Shown piece by piece: positions 38,301 through 45,337 of a stretch of DNA of 64,000 bases (positions within the stretch are counted from its first letter, which is position 1; each line of letters starts with the position of its first letter). The notes below the pieces were generated by a model. The model worked only from the letters and a program-made list of their open reading frames with translations. It made no database searches and was not told the DNA's origin. The translations under genes and the position numbers were made by a program. Origin of the DNA: Melioribacteraceae bacterium (GTDB lineage Bacteria; Bacteroidota; Ignavibacteria; Ignavibacteriales; Melioribacteraceae); NCBI GenBank assembly GCA_016927595.1, contig JAFGMI010000003.1, positions 40,091 through 104,090 of the forward strand, given 5' to 3'.

Positions 38301-38851
38301 AGGGGCTTACTTATGATCTGCAGATTTCTGAAGATCCTAACTTTATTGATAATGCAGTTGAAATTACTAATATTGCCGAAAAACAAATTAAAATTACTCC
38401 GGAAGGTGCCGGCAAGACAATCGGCAGTAAACCTGCTGATCTGACTGCAGGTAAGATGTATTTCTGGAGAGTCAGATCCAGGGCAGGAGATGGCGCAGTA
38501 TCATTCTTCTCACCGACTGCTCAATTCTCAATTGAAGCGGTTACAGGCGTTGAGAAACTTGATATGATTCCTGAAACTTTCGATGTAGCGCAGAATTATC
38601 CTAACCCGTTCAATCCTGAAACCACAATAAGGTACTCAGTTCCTGAAGCAAGCTTTGTGTCGATCAAGATATATAATGCTCTTGGTCAGGAAGTTAAAAC
38701 ACTTCTTAACCGCGAAATGAATGCAGGTGTTTATAACGTTAAATGGAGCGGTGACGATAACTTTGGAAATAAAGTATCCTCCGGAACTTATATCTACAGG
38801 GTTGTTGCCGGAAGCAAAGTATTTAATAAGAAGATGGTACTCCTTAAATAA
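35360..38851 (+). CDS. Large secreted repeat protein with T9SS sorting domain
   Basis: The protein has 1163 residues from the ATG at 35360, behind GGGG; an in-frame GTG at 35348 would only lengthen the signal peptide. The signal is MKQIYKLLMLFIFVASTTLLA. Four Ig-like repeats of ~100 residues follow (about 25-440), sharing the pattern LTGSYTYSD, GTSTFQWRVAND and VGKYL. Six fibronectin III-like repeats come next (about 440-1070) with YPxxGxxVYT, PTLxWYL, GLTYDVQV and YYWRVRS. The C-terminal ~85 residues are a type A T9SS domain (YPNPFNPETTIRYSVPE, then GQEVKTL, GxYxVxWxGxDxxG, SGTYIYRV and KKMVLLK). It is exported by the type IX system and anchored or released at the surface. No catalytic domain is present, so it is probably an adhesin or structural matrix protein. 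Confidence 0.92.
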   Translation: MKQIYKLLMLFIFVASTTLLADDPYATNLAISGISSEGQTLTGSYLYGDIDGDAEAGTVFKWWRSATKDTSAGVALDTAITQALTAAEIGNYIGFSVKPKNATDDFGAVYIVWTTTQVTANQAPVASAVNFTGQLSYGAQLTGSYTYSDFENDAKGTSTFQWRVANDASGTGAVNATGTGATTLNYTVALADVGKYLALQVTPVASAGTTPGTAALSAYKGPIGNNQAPTANNVNITGNPNKTQQLTGGYTYSDAEGDLEGTSTYQWYVANDASGGGRAAATGVGNTTTLYTVATGDETKWVQFEVVVVASTGTFTDGTKYVSPYVQIVNDPPTFANASYTPNTSLNAGDALTGSTGAFNDLDGDGAGVHTYQWYRSDTPGGLNKIAIPSATTTSYTLTNNDVGKYISFGATPVAASGASPGSEVESALAGPVGSYPLTIPTLSAPANLAVDQSLTPTFSFAGGGANTVKYQFQLATDQFFVNIIDDDATIAYTGATINDVYDGPALSNNTKYYWRVRAYNDVAAGGPFYSPWSTIWSFTTLQNITPSLSYPIANATVYTASPTVYWYVTAFVPGMTYDVYWRVSPAGGWSSQTGLGSTNYTITNLSPGETYDWYVVAHNGSNNATSATEQFTIDGSVAGAAIVPTPSYPTAGVAVYTLTPSLHWYLGVYATGLIYDVDVATDNSFSNIIYSVSGISTLSTTTIPLSPSTTYYWRVRSKSGATTSGWSATSSFITTASANGSVVVPVPSYPIGGPLVYTTQPTLNWYLGTYATGLTYEVQVDDDINFTTPDHTNSGITTLYDVVTGGLSEGVTYYWRVRSSNGIINSAWSPVNSFTIYTSTVVAGMGTPILTFPIGGATLINNSPQLFWYTLGATSNYEYDLKVSKYPDLSSPDIDLNGGSRLTTNYYNATGLTYGVTYYWAVRAYNSVTTTYSDWSTTESFVTPPASASPIIVPNPGSPVAGVTVEGEPQLSWFLPAAAEGLTYDLQISEDPNFIDNAVEITNIAEKQIKITPEGAGKTIGSKPADLTAGKMYFWRVRSRAGDGAVSFFSPTAQFSIEAVTGVEKLDMIPETFDVAQNYPNPFNPETTIRYSVPEASFVSIKIYNALGQEVKTLLNREMNAGVYNVKWSGDDNFGNKVSSGTYIYRVVAGSKVFNKKMVLLK

Positions 38852-38871
38852 CTTGGTTTGAATTTTTGTTT

Positions 38872-38892
38872 GCGCCGGCTTAGTGCCGGCGC
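38872..38892 (+). terminator. GC-rich hairpin after the T9SS gene
   Basis: GCGCCGGC (38872-38879), loop TTAGT and GCCGGCGC (38885-38892) form a perfect 8-bp GC-only stem, striking in this AT-rich DNA. It lies 20 bp after the stop. The following bases are only mildly T-rich (TTAGTTAAAAATTTT), so it may be a partial terminator, a transcript-stabilising stem or a processing site before the next small gene. Confidence 0.6.
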
Positions 38893-38935
38893 TTAGTTAA
38901 AAATTTTGAAAACCAAATTATTAAGAGGGGTTACC

Positions 38936-39025
38936 ATGAAAAAGTTTTTCTTTTCACTATACATTTTGCTTTTCTTTGGCGTAATTGCTTTGGCATTAAT
39001 TGCCTGCCAAAACTATTATTTCTAA
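38936..39025 (+). CDS. Tiny lipoprotein of 29 residues
   Basis: ATG is preceded by AGAGGGG at good spacing. The peptide is MKK, a long hydrophobic stretch and then a lipobox LIAC, giving a mature lipid-anchored peptide of only six residues (CQNYYF). It is bounded by the GC hairpin upstream and a strong terminator 40 bp downstream, so it reads as a complete short gene. Such short lipopeptides (entericidin-like or signal remnants) are usually left unannotated. The function is unknown; it may instead be a leader read together with the T9SS gene. Confidence 0.6.
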   Translation: MKKFFFSLYILLFFGVIALALIACQNYYF

Positions 39026-39064
39026 AAGTCTACCTCACTTTACTGTTATTATTGGCTGTGGCTA

Positions 39065-39095
39065 AAGGCTGTTCTAAATGGACAGCCTTTTTTTT
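39065..39095 (+). terminator. Rho-independent terminator
   Basis: AAGGCTGTTC (39065-39074), loop TAAAT and GGACAGCCTT (39080-39089) give a 10-bp stem with one G:U pair. Its last two bases run into eight consecutive T (39088-39095). This is the clearest intrinsic terminator in the window and ends the small-lipoprotein transcript. Confidence 0.85.
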
Positions 39096-39173
39096 AGGTT
39101 TTTAAGTCTCTGCTTTTTAATTAAAGTTTGTTTTTATAATTTAGCAGAGTTCTATAATAATTATAAAAGACCT

Positions 39174-40355
39174 ATGCTGAAAAAATTAACCTCTTTACTT
39201 TTATTTCTATTTTCATTTTCCGTTAATGCTCAGATTAATAACTCGGTAACTGAGATAATAAATAATACCGGTAAAGAGTTTGCACCTGATAAACGGGTAG
39301 CAGTTTTTGAAGTGAATTATTCTGAAGAGAATTCTTTAAGGATAACTGGGAAAACCGACAATCCTGAAGCCAAACAAAAACTAATTGACAGATTAAACAT
39401 GATATCAGATGAATTTGAGTATGATATTGAAATATTACCCTCGAAAGACCTGGGTGAAGAGATTTACGGCGTTGTTAACCTTTCTGTTGCAAACATCAGA
39501 ACCAATCCTGAACATTCCGCTGAATTAACTACTCAGGCACTTCTCGGTACGCCTGTAAAAGTACTGGAATACAGTAAAGGTTTTTTCAGAATACAGACAC
39601 CAGATGAATATATTGCATGGGTTGATGGGAGTGGAATTTACAGGTTCAATAAAACTGATTTTGATAATTGGATGAATTCGGATAAAATAATTTATACGAA
39701 TGATTTTGGCTTTTCATACACCGATAAAGCATTCGGGGCAAGAGTTTCGGATTTAGTAATGGGTGATATTTTAAGATATATTGATGAAGACAGCAATACT
39801 TACAAAGTAGCATACCCAGACGGTCGTATTGCATTTATTTCAAAAGAAAATGGGATGCCGCTGGAAAAATGGTATGGTAAGCTCGATCTATCTGAAGATA
39901 GTATTGTCAATACTGCAAAGCAATTTATGGGAGTGCCGTATTTATGGGGTGGTACTTCGGCAAAAGGTATGGATTGCAGCGGATTTACTAAGACTATTTA
40001 TTTTATGAACGGGATAGTACTGCCAAGAGATGCTTCACAACAGGTTTATACGGGAGAGATTGTTGATACTGAAAAAGGATTTGAAAATTTAAGGAAGGGG
40101 GATCTTCTGTTTTTCGGACGCAAGACGGAAGAAGGAAGAAAAGAAAGAATAACTCATGTAGCACTTTATATCGGCAACGGAGAATATATTCATGCATCGG
40201 GAATGGTTAAGATAAACAGCCTTGACAAAGATAAACCGAATTTTAATCAATACAGGTTCAATAGTTTTATAAGAGCAAAACGGATTCTTTCGTCCATTAG
40301 TCAAAATGGTATCTTTAAAATTTTAGATAATAAGTTTTACGCCGGTGAGTTTTAA
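39174..40355 (+). CDS. NlpC/P60 peptidase with SH3-like domains
   Basis: This is an exported peptidoglycan endopeptidase, a gamma-D-Glu-diamino acid cysteine peptidase of the DPP VI/YkfC type. The frame extends back to 39078, but that start lies inside the terminator. The ATG at 39174 gives 393 residues with the signal MLKKLTSLLLFLFSFSVNAQ. Two SH3-like regions (about 95-245) hold NLSVANIRTNPEHSAEL. The catalytic domain has MDCSGF with the nucleophilic Cys near residue 265 and HVALYIGNGEYIHASG with the His. The next gene encodes a dipeptide epimerase, the natural partner in muropeptide breakdown. Confidence 0.88.
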   Translation: MLKKLTSLLLFLFSFSVNAQINNSVTEIINNTGKEFAPDKRVAVFEVNYSEENSLRITGKTDNPEAKQKLIDRLNMISDEFEYDIEILPSKDLGEEIYGVVNLSVANIRTNPEHSAELTTQALLGTPVKVLEYSKGFFRIQTPDEYIAWVDGSGIYRFNKTDFDNWMNSDKIIYTNDFGFSYTDKAFGARVSDLVMGDILRYIDEDSNTYKVAYPDGRIAFISKENGMPLEKWYGKLDLSEDSIVNTAKQFMGVPYLWGGTSAKGMDCSGFTKTIYFMNGIVLPRDASQQVYTGEIVDTEKGFENLRKGDLLFFGRKTEEGRKERITHVALYIGNGEYIHASGMVKINSLDKDKPNFNQYRFNSFIRAKRILSSISQNGIFKILDNKFYAGEF

Positions 40356-40414
40356 CGTATTCAAAATTTTTAATTATATTAGTTTATTCACACTCATAAA
40401 ATCATAATTCCAGA

Positions 40415-41425
40415 ATGAAATTATCATTTCGACCTTATACAGTAGAACTCAAACATGTTTTTACAATTGCTACGAATTCCAGGACGTCAACTCCGGTAAT
40501 GCTCACTGAAATTGAACATGACGGTATTAAGGGATATGGCGAAGCTTCTATGCCTCCATATCTCGGCGAGTCACACGAATCTGTCGCTTCCTTTCTGTCG
40601 GAAGTTGATCTGAAGCAATTCAACGATCCGTTCGAGATGGAAAAAATTCTTAAGTACGTTGACTCTATTGCGGAGGGAAATACAGCTGCTAAAGCTGCAG
40701 TAGATATTGCACTCCATGACCTGGTTGGAAAGCTTTTAAATAATTCGTGGTATAAGATATGGGGCTACGATAGAACTAATACACCCAGTACTTCGTATAC
40801 TATCGGCATAGATACGGAAAAGATGGTGCGGAAAAAAGTAATGGAAGCCGGTGAGTATAAAATCCTGAAGGTGAAGCTTGGAAGGGACAATGATAAAGAA
40901 ATGATTGAAACTATACGATCAGTAACTGACAAACCTCTTTTTGTGGATGCCAATCAGGGCTGGAAAGTAAAAGAGGATGCGCTTGAAATGATTCATTGGC
41001 TGTATGAGAGAGGTGTTGAACTTGTTGAACAGCCCATGCCGAAGGAAATGATTGATGAAACAGCATGGCTTACTGAACGAAGCCCGATTCCGACTATTGC
41101 CGACGAATTTATGCAGCGGTTGGATGATGTTATAAGAGCTCATGGTGTTTATTCAGGTATTAATATTAAACTGATGAAATGTACCGGTATGAGGGAAGCG
41201 CACAAAATGCTGACTCTGGCAAGGTCTCTCAAAATGAAGGTTATGCTTGGTTGTATGACGGAAACCTCGTGCGCTATTTCTGCTGCCTCACAACTGGCAC
41301 CTCAGGTTGACTGGGCTGACCTTGACGGCAATCTGCTAATAAGCAATGATCCTTTCGAGGGGACAAAAATTGTCGATGGGAAAATAATACTTACAGATAA
41401 TCCAGGTATTGGTCTTGAAAATTAA
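40415..41425 (+). CDS. L-Ala-D/L-Glu (dipeptide) epimerase
   Basis: This enolase-superfamily enzyme has 336 residues. The barrel residues are present: KVKLGR (Lys pair for proton transfer), DANQGW and EQPM and ADEF (three metal ligands), and NIKLMKCTG with the opposite-face Lys. The sequence around them matches L-Ala-D/L-Glu epimerases that convert the cell-wall dipeptide for re-use as a nutrient. Lying 59 bp after the NlpC/P60 gene, it repeats the YkfB-YkfC pairing of Bacillus. Specificity could extend to other dipeptides. Confidence 0.85.
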   Translation: MKLSFRPYTVELKHVFTIATNSRTSTPVMLTEIEHDGIKGYGEASMPPYLGESHESVASFLSEVDLKQFNDPFEMEKILKYVDSIAEGNTAAKAAVDIALHDLVGKLLNNSWYKIWGYDRTNTPSTSYTIGIDTEKMVRKKVMEAGEYKILKVKLGRDNDKEMIETIRSVTDKPLFVDANQGWKVKEDALEMIHWLYERGVELVEQPMPKEMIDETAWLTERSPIPTIADEFMQRLDDVIRAHGVYSGINIKLMKCTGMREAHKMLTLARSLKMKVMLGCMTETSCAISAASQLAPQVDWADLDGNLLISNDPFEGTKIVDGKIILTDNPGIGLEN

Positions 41426-41503
41426 TGTCTAGACGTTATTAAATTATAATTTAAAACTAGCTTATAATTAGTATACCCGATCAACCAGTTAACGAGCAGT
41501 ATT

Positions 41504-42133
41504 ATGGCTAAACTATATATCTCAAATAAAGATGAAACAGTCAGAATGTTCGATAATAAAATTCTGGAAGCATTTTCCAGGGTTCATTGGACTGTTCCGT
41601 TGTACGTTTTTATACCTGTGATAATTCTAAATCTTTATCTCGGTCTATTCCGGTATGAGTTGGCAGTTCAATCTGTTCTGCTATATTTCATATTTGGTTT
41701 GATTATCTGGTCTTTCACTGAATATTCACTTCACCGATTCATTTTTCATTATAACGCTAAGAGTGAATTCGGCAAAAAAATACATTTCATTTTTCACGGC
41801 GTGCATCATGCTTATCCCAAAGATTCTAAACGACTTGTCATGCCGCCTTCAGTAAGCATTCCCCTGGCAGCTGTTTTTTACTTCCTGTTTTTATATATAC
41901 TTGGTAATATTCTGTTGGCTCCTTTTTTTGCCGGGTTCATTACAGGTTATTTGATTTATGATATTACCCACTATGCAATTCACCATTTTAATATGAAAAG
42001 CAGATTAATGCTGGCAATTAAAAATCATCATATGCTGCATCACTACAAATACGATAATAAAGGTTTCGGAGTTAGTCAGCCTGCATGGGACTACGTATTC
42101 GGGACTACTTTCCCCGGAAAGGACGAGAAATGA
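41504..42133 (+). CDS. Fatty acid hydroxylase family protein
   Basis: This 209-residue integral membrane di-iron enzyme has four hydrophobic helices and the His clusters HRFIFHYNA, HFIFHGVHHAYP, HYAIHHF and HHMLHHY. This is the arrangement of fatty acid 2-hydroxylases (FAH1/Scs7-like). It probably hydroxylates acyl chains of membrane or sphingolipid-type lipids. The cytochrome b5 domain of eukaryotic members is absent. The gene stands alone with 116 bp to the next. Confidence 0.87.
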   Translation: MAKLYISNKDETVRMFDNKILEAFSRVHWTVPLYVFIPVIILNLYLGLFRYELAVQSVLLYFIFGLIIWSFTEYSLHRFIFHYNAKSEFGKKIHFIFHGVHHAYPKDSKRLVMPPSVSIPLAAVFYFLFLYILGNILLAPFFAGFITGYLIYDITHYAIHHFNMKSRLMLAIKNHHMLHHYKYDNKGFGVSQPAWDYVFGTTFPGKDEK

Positions 42134-42249
42134 AAATGATTTCTTAAGACCAATTCATGATTTTCAACATATCCTTTTTCTATTTCGATTATTATATTAA
42201 AACTCCGTTTAAGATTTTAACGAAGCGCTGAAATTATTAAATATATTAT

Positions 42250-43905
42250 ATGATATTAAAAAACAATATACCTTTCGTGTTGCTTATAGTTTTGTTATCC
42301 TTTTGCAGCAGCAGTATTGAATACCGGACGCAAGTTTACATTCGTGTAAATCAGGCAGGGTATCTGCCCGACAAGCCGAAATCAGCTGTAATCCTCAGCA
42401 AGTATTCGCTCCTGAAAATGGAATATAATATTTATGATACGCAGAAAAAAAACATAGCTTATAGGGACAGCATCGGGTCGTCATACGGTAAATACGCCTC
42501 TTTCGATTACACGTACAAAATTGATTTTTCAAAATTAACAAAGCCGGGGAATTATAAACTAATTATCGACGAAAATGAATCGTACCCTTTTACGATTGCT
42601 GAAGATGTTTTCAGCAGTGTCCCGGCAAAGCTATTAACATTTTTCAGAATTCAGCGGTGCGGATATACATCTCCCGAAAATCATGAAATATGCCATATTG
42701 CTGATGCTACCTCTCTTGTTAGTAAAGACGGAATTATCGATACTTCGATAGATCTTACCGGGGGATGGCATGATGCAGGTGATTATATTAAATTCCTTAG
42801 CACAACTGCCTATTCAACGTACACTCTATTGTTTGCTTACGATGTTAATCCGTTGTTTTTTGAATACGACGATAATCAGAATAATATACCAGACGTGCTC
42901 GATGAGGCTAAAATAGGATTGGACTGGATGCTCAGATGCAACTATGAAAAGTATAAATTGATTTCCCAGGTACAGGACTTGCGTGATCATAACATAGGCT
43001 GGAGACTACCCGAAAACGATTCACTTCAGTACGACAGACCGGCGATTGCCGGCATAGGCAAGAACACAATAGGAATTTATGCTGCTGTTATGGCACTCGC
43101 TTCAAAAATATGGCGTCAAAAAATCAAGTACGATGAATTTGCAGATAAATGCCTTACAGTAGCCGAAAATTTGTACTCGGTACGAAATCATGTCCAGGAC
43201 ATAGACAGCAGTACAAATGGAATTTACCAGGATAATAACTACCTGGGAAAACTGGCATTGGGTGCGTTTGAATTATACAATATCACCGGCAGAAAAGAAC
43301 TGCTGGCAGATGCAAAAAAATATGCTGCTCAGGCCGGACCCGAGTATTGGTGGAGCTATAGCGAGGTTACAGATTACGCATTTTTCAGACTGGCCGGAAT
43401 TGATACCAGCTTTGCAGACTATATTAAACAATCGCTTGTTCACTTTAATAATAAGAGCAGCTCAAATTTATTCGGGACAGCAGTAGATTTTTATTGGGGC
43501 TCCAATCACACTACATCGGGAATTGCTCTTAAAGTTTTACTCTGGAAAAGTATAACAGGAAAAAATGATTTTGATAAACTTGCTTTTGATCAGCTTGATT
43601 ATATACTGGGTAAAAATCCATGGGGTGTAAGTTTTATAGCAAATACAGGGCACAAGTTCTCAGCAAATTTTCATCATCAGGTATCGTTTCTTAAAAAAAT
43701 TATTCTGCCGGGTGGTTTTGCCGCCGGTCCTGTTAAAAAAGAAATTATTACCCGGTATAATATTCCCTACGAAACTGTTGACAATCTTCATGAATTTCAA
43801 ACTGATGAGGCTTATTACAGAGACGATAGGATGGATTATATTACGAATGAACCTACGATTATTGCGAATGCAACCGGAATTTTACTTTTCGGTTCCATTT
43901 ATTAA
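42250..43905 (+). CDS. Glycoside hydrolase family 9 (cellulase)
   Basis: This 551-residue enzyme has an N-terminal signal with Cys19 in LLSFCSSS; Phe before the Cys is unusual for a lipobox, so surface anchoring is only possible. Next comes an Ig-like CelD_N domain with IRVNQAGYLPDKPKSAVI. The (alpha/alpha)6 barrel follows, with the GH9 Asp motif GGWHDAGDYIKF near 172-183, YILGKNPWGVSF, HHQ and the C-terminal NEPTIIANATG with the acid/base Glu. It probably cleaves beta-1,4-glucans, giving the organism a polysaccharide-degrading role. No carbohydrate-binding module or T9SS tail is present. Confidence 0.92.
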   Translation: MILKNNIPFVLLIVLLSFCSSSIEYRTQVYIRVNQAGYLPDKPKSAVILSKYSLLKMEYNIYDTQKKNIAYRDSIGSSYGKYASFDYTYKIDFSKLTKPGNYKLIIDENESYPFTIAEDVFSSVPAKLLTFFRIQRCGYTSPENHEICHIADATSLVSKDGIIDTSIDLTGGWHDAGDYIKFLSTTAYSTYTLLFAYDVNPLFFEYDDNQNNIPDVLDEAKIGLDWMLRCNYEKYKLISQVQDLRDHNIGWRLPENDSLQYDRPAIAGIGKNTIGIYAAVMALASKIWRQKIKYDEFADKCLTVAENLYSVRNHVQDIDSSTNGIYQDNNYLGKLALGAFELYNITGRKELLADAKKYAAQAGPEYWWSYSEVTDYAFFRLAGIDTSFADYIKQSLVHFNNKSSSNLFGTAVDFYWGSNHTTSGIALKVLLWKSITGKNDFDKLAFDQLDYILGKNPWGVSFIANTGHKFSANFHHQVSFLKKIILPGGFAAGPVKKEIITRYNIPYETVDNLHEFQTDEAYYRDDRMDYITNEPTIIANATGILLFGSIY

Positions 43906-44038
43906 TTTTGAACCGATATTTTTATTATTCTCAATATGGGTCACTGTATTTATTGAGATTTGCTGAAATTTAGGCTATTTCATCGATTTTTCCGGCATAT
44001 TATTTGTTGTGTAGAGTACAGATGTAAGAGGTATTTTT

Positions 44039-45337
44039 ATGACTAAAGGTGTTAATTTAATTCCATCTGGTTTTTCGCTTATTGATAAACGTTGGGGAGG
44101 CATCTACCGCGGTGGAAGTTATCTTTTAATTGGTCCGAGAAAATCCGGACGTACTTTGCTATCATTACAGTTCGCACTTGAGTCGGCAAGGTCTTCTGAG
44201 GTGTGCTTGTATTTTACGAATATGCGTCCGAAGGATTTGATGATTCAGGCTGCATCACTGAATTTCGATATACAATCTTACATGAATCAGAATCTTCTGA
44301 TTGTCGTAAGGATAGCCCCCCCTAATGAAATTTACGATGTGCCGAATCCGGATGACTATCTCGTCGAATACATGAATGATATTATCACCGTTGTAAATGA
44401 ATATAATCCGAGTAGAATTATATTCGATGAATTAACTCCTTACATCGGATTCAGGAATTTGAATTTACTACGCGACGCATTTCTGCATACGATTGAAACA
44501 GTTGAAGATAAGAACATAACAAGTCTTTATATTGTTGGTGAGCCGGCTACTCAAAAGGCTCAGCAGATCATCGATCTGCTGAATGAATGCGTAACTGCTT
44601 CAATATACCTGAAAAAGAGCGCGGAAAGACTCGAAGGGCAGTTTTATGGAGGCAGCGCGATTATTAGTCCTAACGTCGGGCATACTGAAGGTCAGTTTAG
44701 TGCCGACTATAAAATTGAACCATACAAGGGTGTAACGATAGATTTCCCGCCTCTTGTTGGTGTTTCACAAGTTGAATATGAGAAAGATAATACCGGATCA
44801 ATCAGCTCCCATACACCGAAAGAAATTAAAAAATCAAATGGCACTAACTTTCCTCAAATAACCCCTGATAAGAAAGAGGATACAATTCATTTTTCAAATA
44901 TCTATTCCTATGACGATTTTCAGCTTATATTAAATAATCAGATTGCGCTCTACAAATCTACCGGTACCACTTTTAACCTGGTTTCATTTCAACTGGATCC
45001 GACCGCACCGGTTAAGGGATTGCTCACTCTTAATCAATTGAAATCGACACTCAGTAAATCAGTATCTAAAAGAGATAAAATTTGTGAATATGAAAACAAG
45101 GTGATAGTCCTCATAGTAAGAAGTAATCCGAAGAACAGTGCCGATCTGATTAATAAAATGAAGAATAATTTGCCTAGTAATGACCCGAGTTATATTAAAG
45201 CTGTTTCGGAATATATTAAGATCTATGATCTTGAAGTTTCGGAAAGTTTTGCAAATTCGATTGAAATGCTCGAGATTTTATCATCGGATAAAGGATCGGA
45301 TGCGCATATTCCTTTAAATCAAATAGACGTAAATTGA
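44039..45337 (+). CDS. KaiC-like ATPase with degenerate GGDEF-like domain
   Basis: The N-terminal ~240 residues are a RecA/KaiC-family ATPase: GFSLIDKRWGGIYRGG, P-loop GPRKSGRT at 32-39 (Arg-Thr in place of Lys-Thr) and Walker B SRIIFDELTPY near 126-134. After a linker, residues about 290-380 read like a GGDEF domain: YDDFQLILNNQIALYKSTG, FNLVSFQLD, then KRDKICEYENKVIVLIV, in which ENKVI occupies the GGDEF position and D346 lines up with the Asp of the RxxD inhibitory site. The FKxxND stretch is missing too. It is therefore not a cyclase and may be a cyclic-di-GMP or protein-binding module, as in PelD. It overlaps the next gene's TTG start, tying it to the exopolysaccharide set. The GGDEF reading is inference. 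Confidence 0.7.
   Translation: MTKGVNLIPSGFSLIDKRWGGIYRGGSYLLIGPRKSGRTLLSLQFALESARSSEVCLYFTNMRPKDLMIQAASLNFDIQSYMNQNLLIVVRIAPPNEIYDVPNPDDYLVEYMNDIITVVNEYNPSRIIFDELTPYIGFRNLNLLRDAFLHTIETVEDKNITSLYIVGEPATQKAQQIIDLLNECVTASIYLKKSAERLEGQFYGGSAIISPNVGHTEGQFSADYKIEPYKGVTIDFPPLVGVSQVEYEKDNTGSISSHTPKEIKKSNGTNFPQITPDKKEDTIHFSNIYSYDDFQLILNNQIALYKSTGTTFNLVSFQLDPTAPVKGLLTLNQLKSTLSKSVSKRDKICEYENKVIVLIVRSNPKNSADLINKMKNNLPSNDPSYIKAVSEYIKIYDLEVSESFANSIEMLEILSSDKGSDAHIPLNQIDVN

Noticed and set aside
39078..39173. Extended N-terminus of the NlpC/P60 protein
   Set aside because: The start would lie inside the intrinsic terminator stem, and the signal peptide begins at the ATG at 39174.
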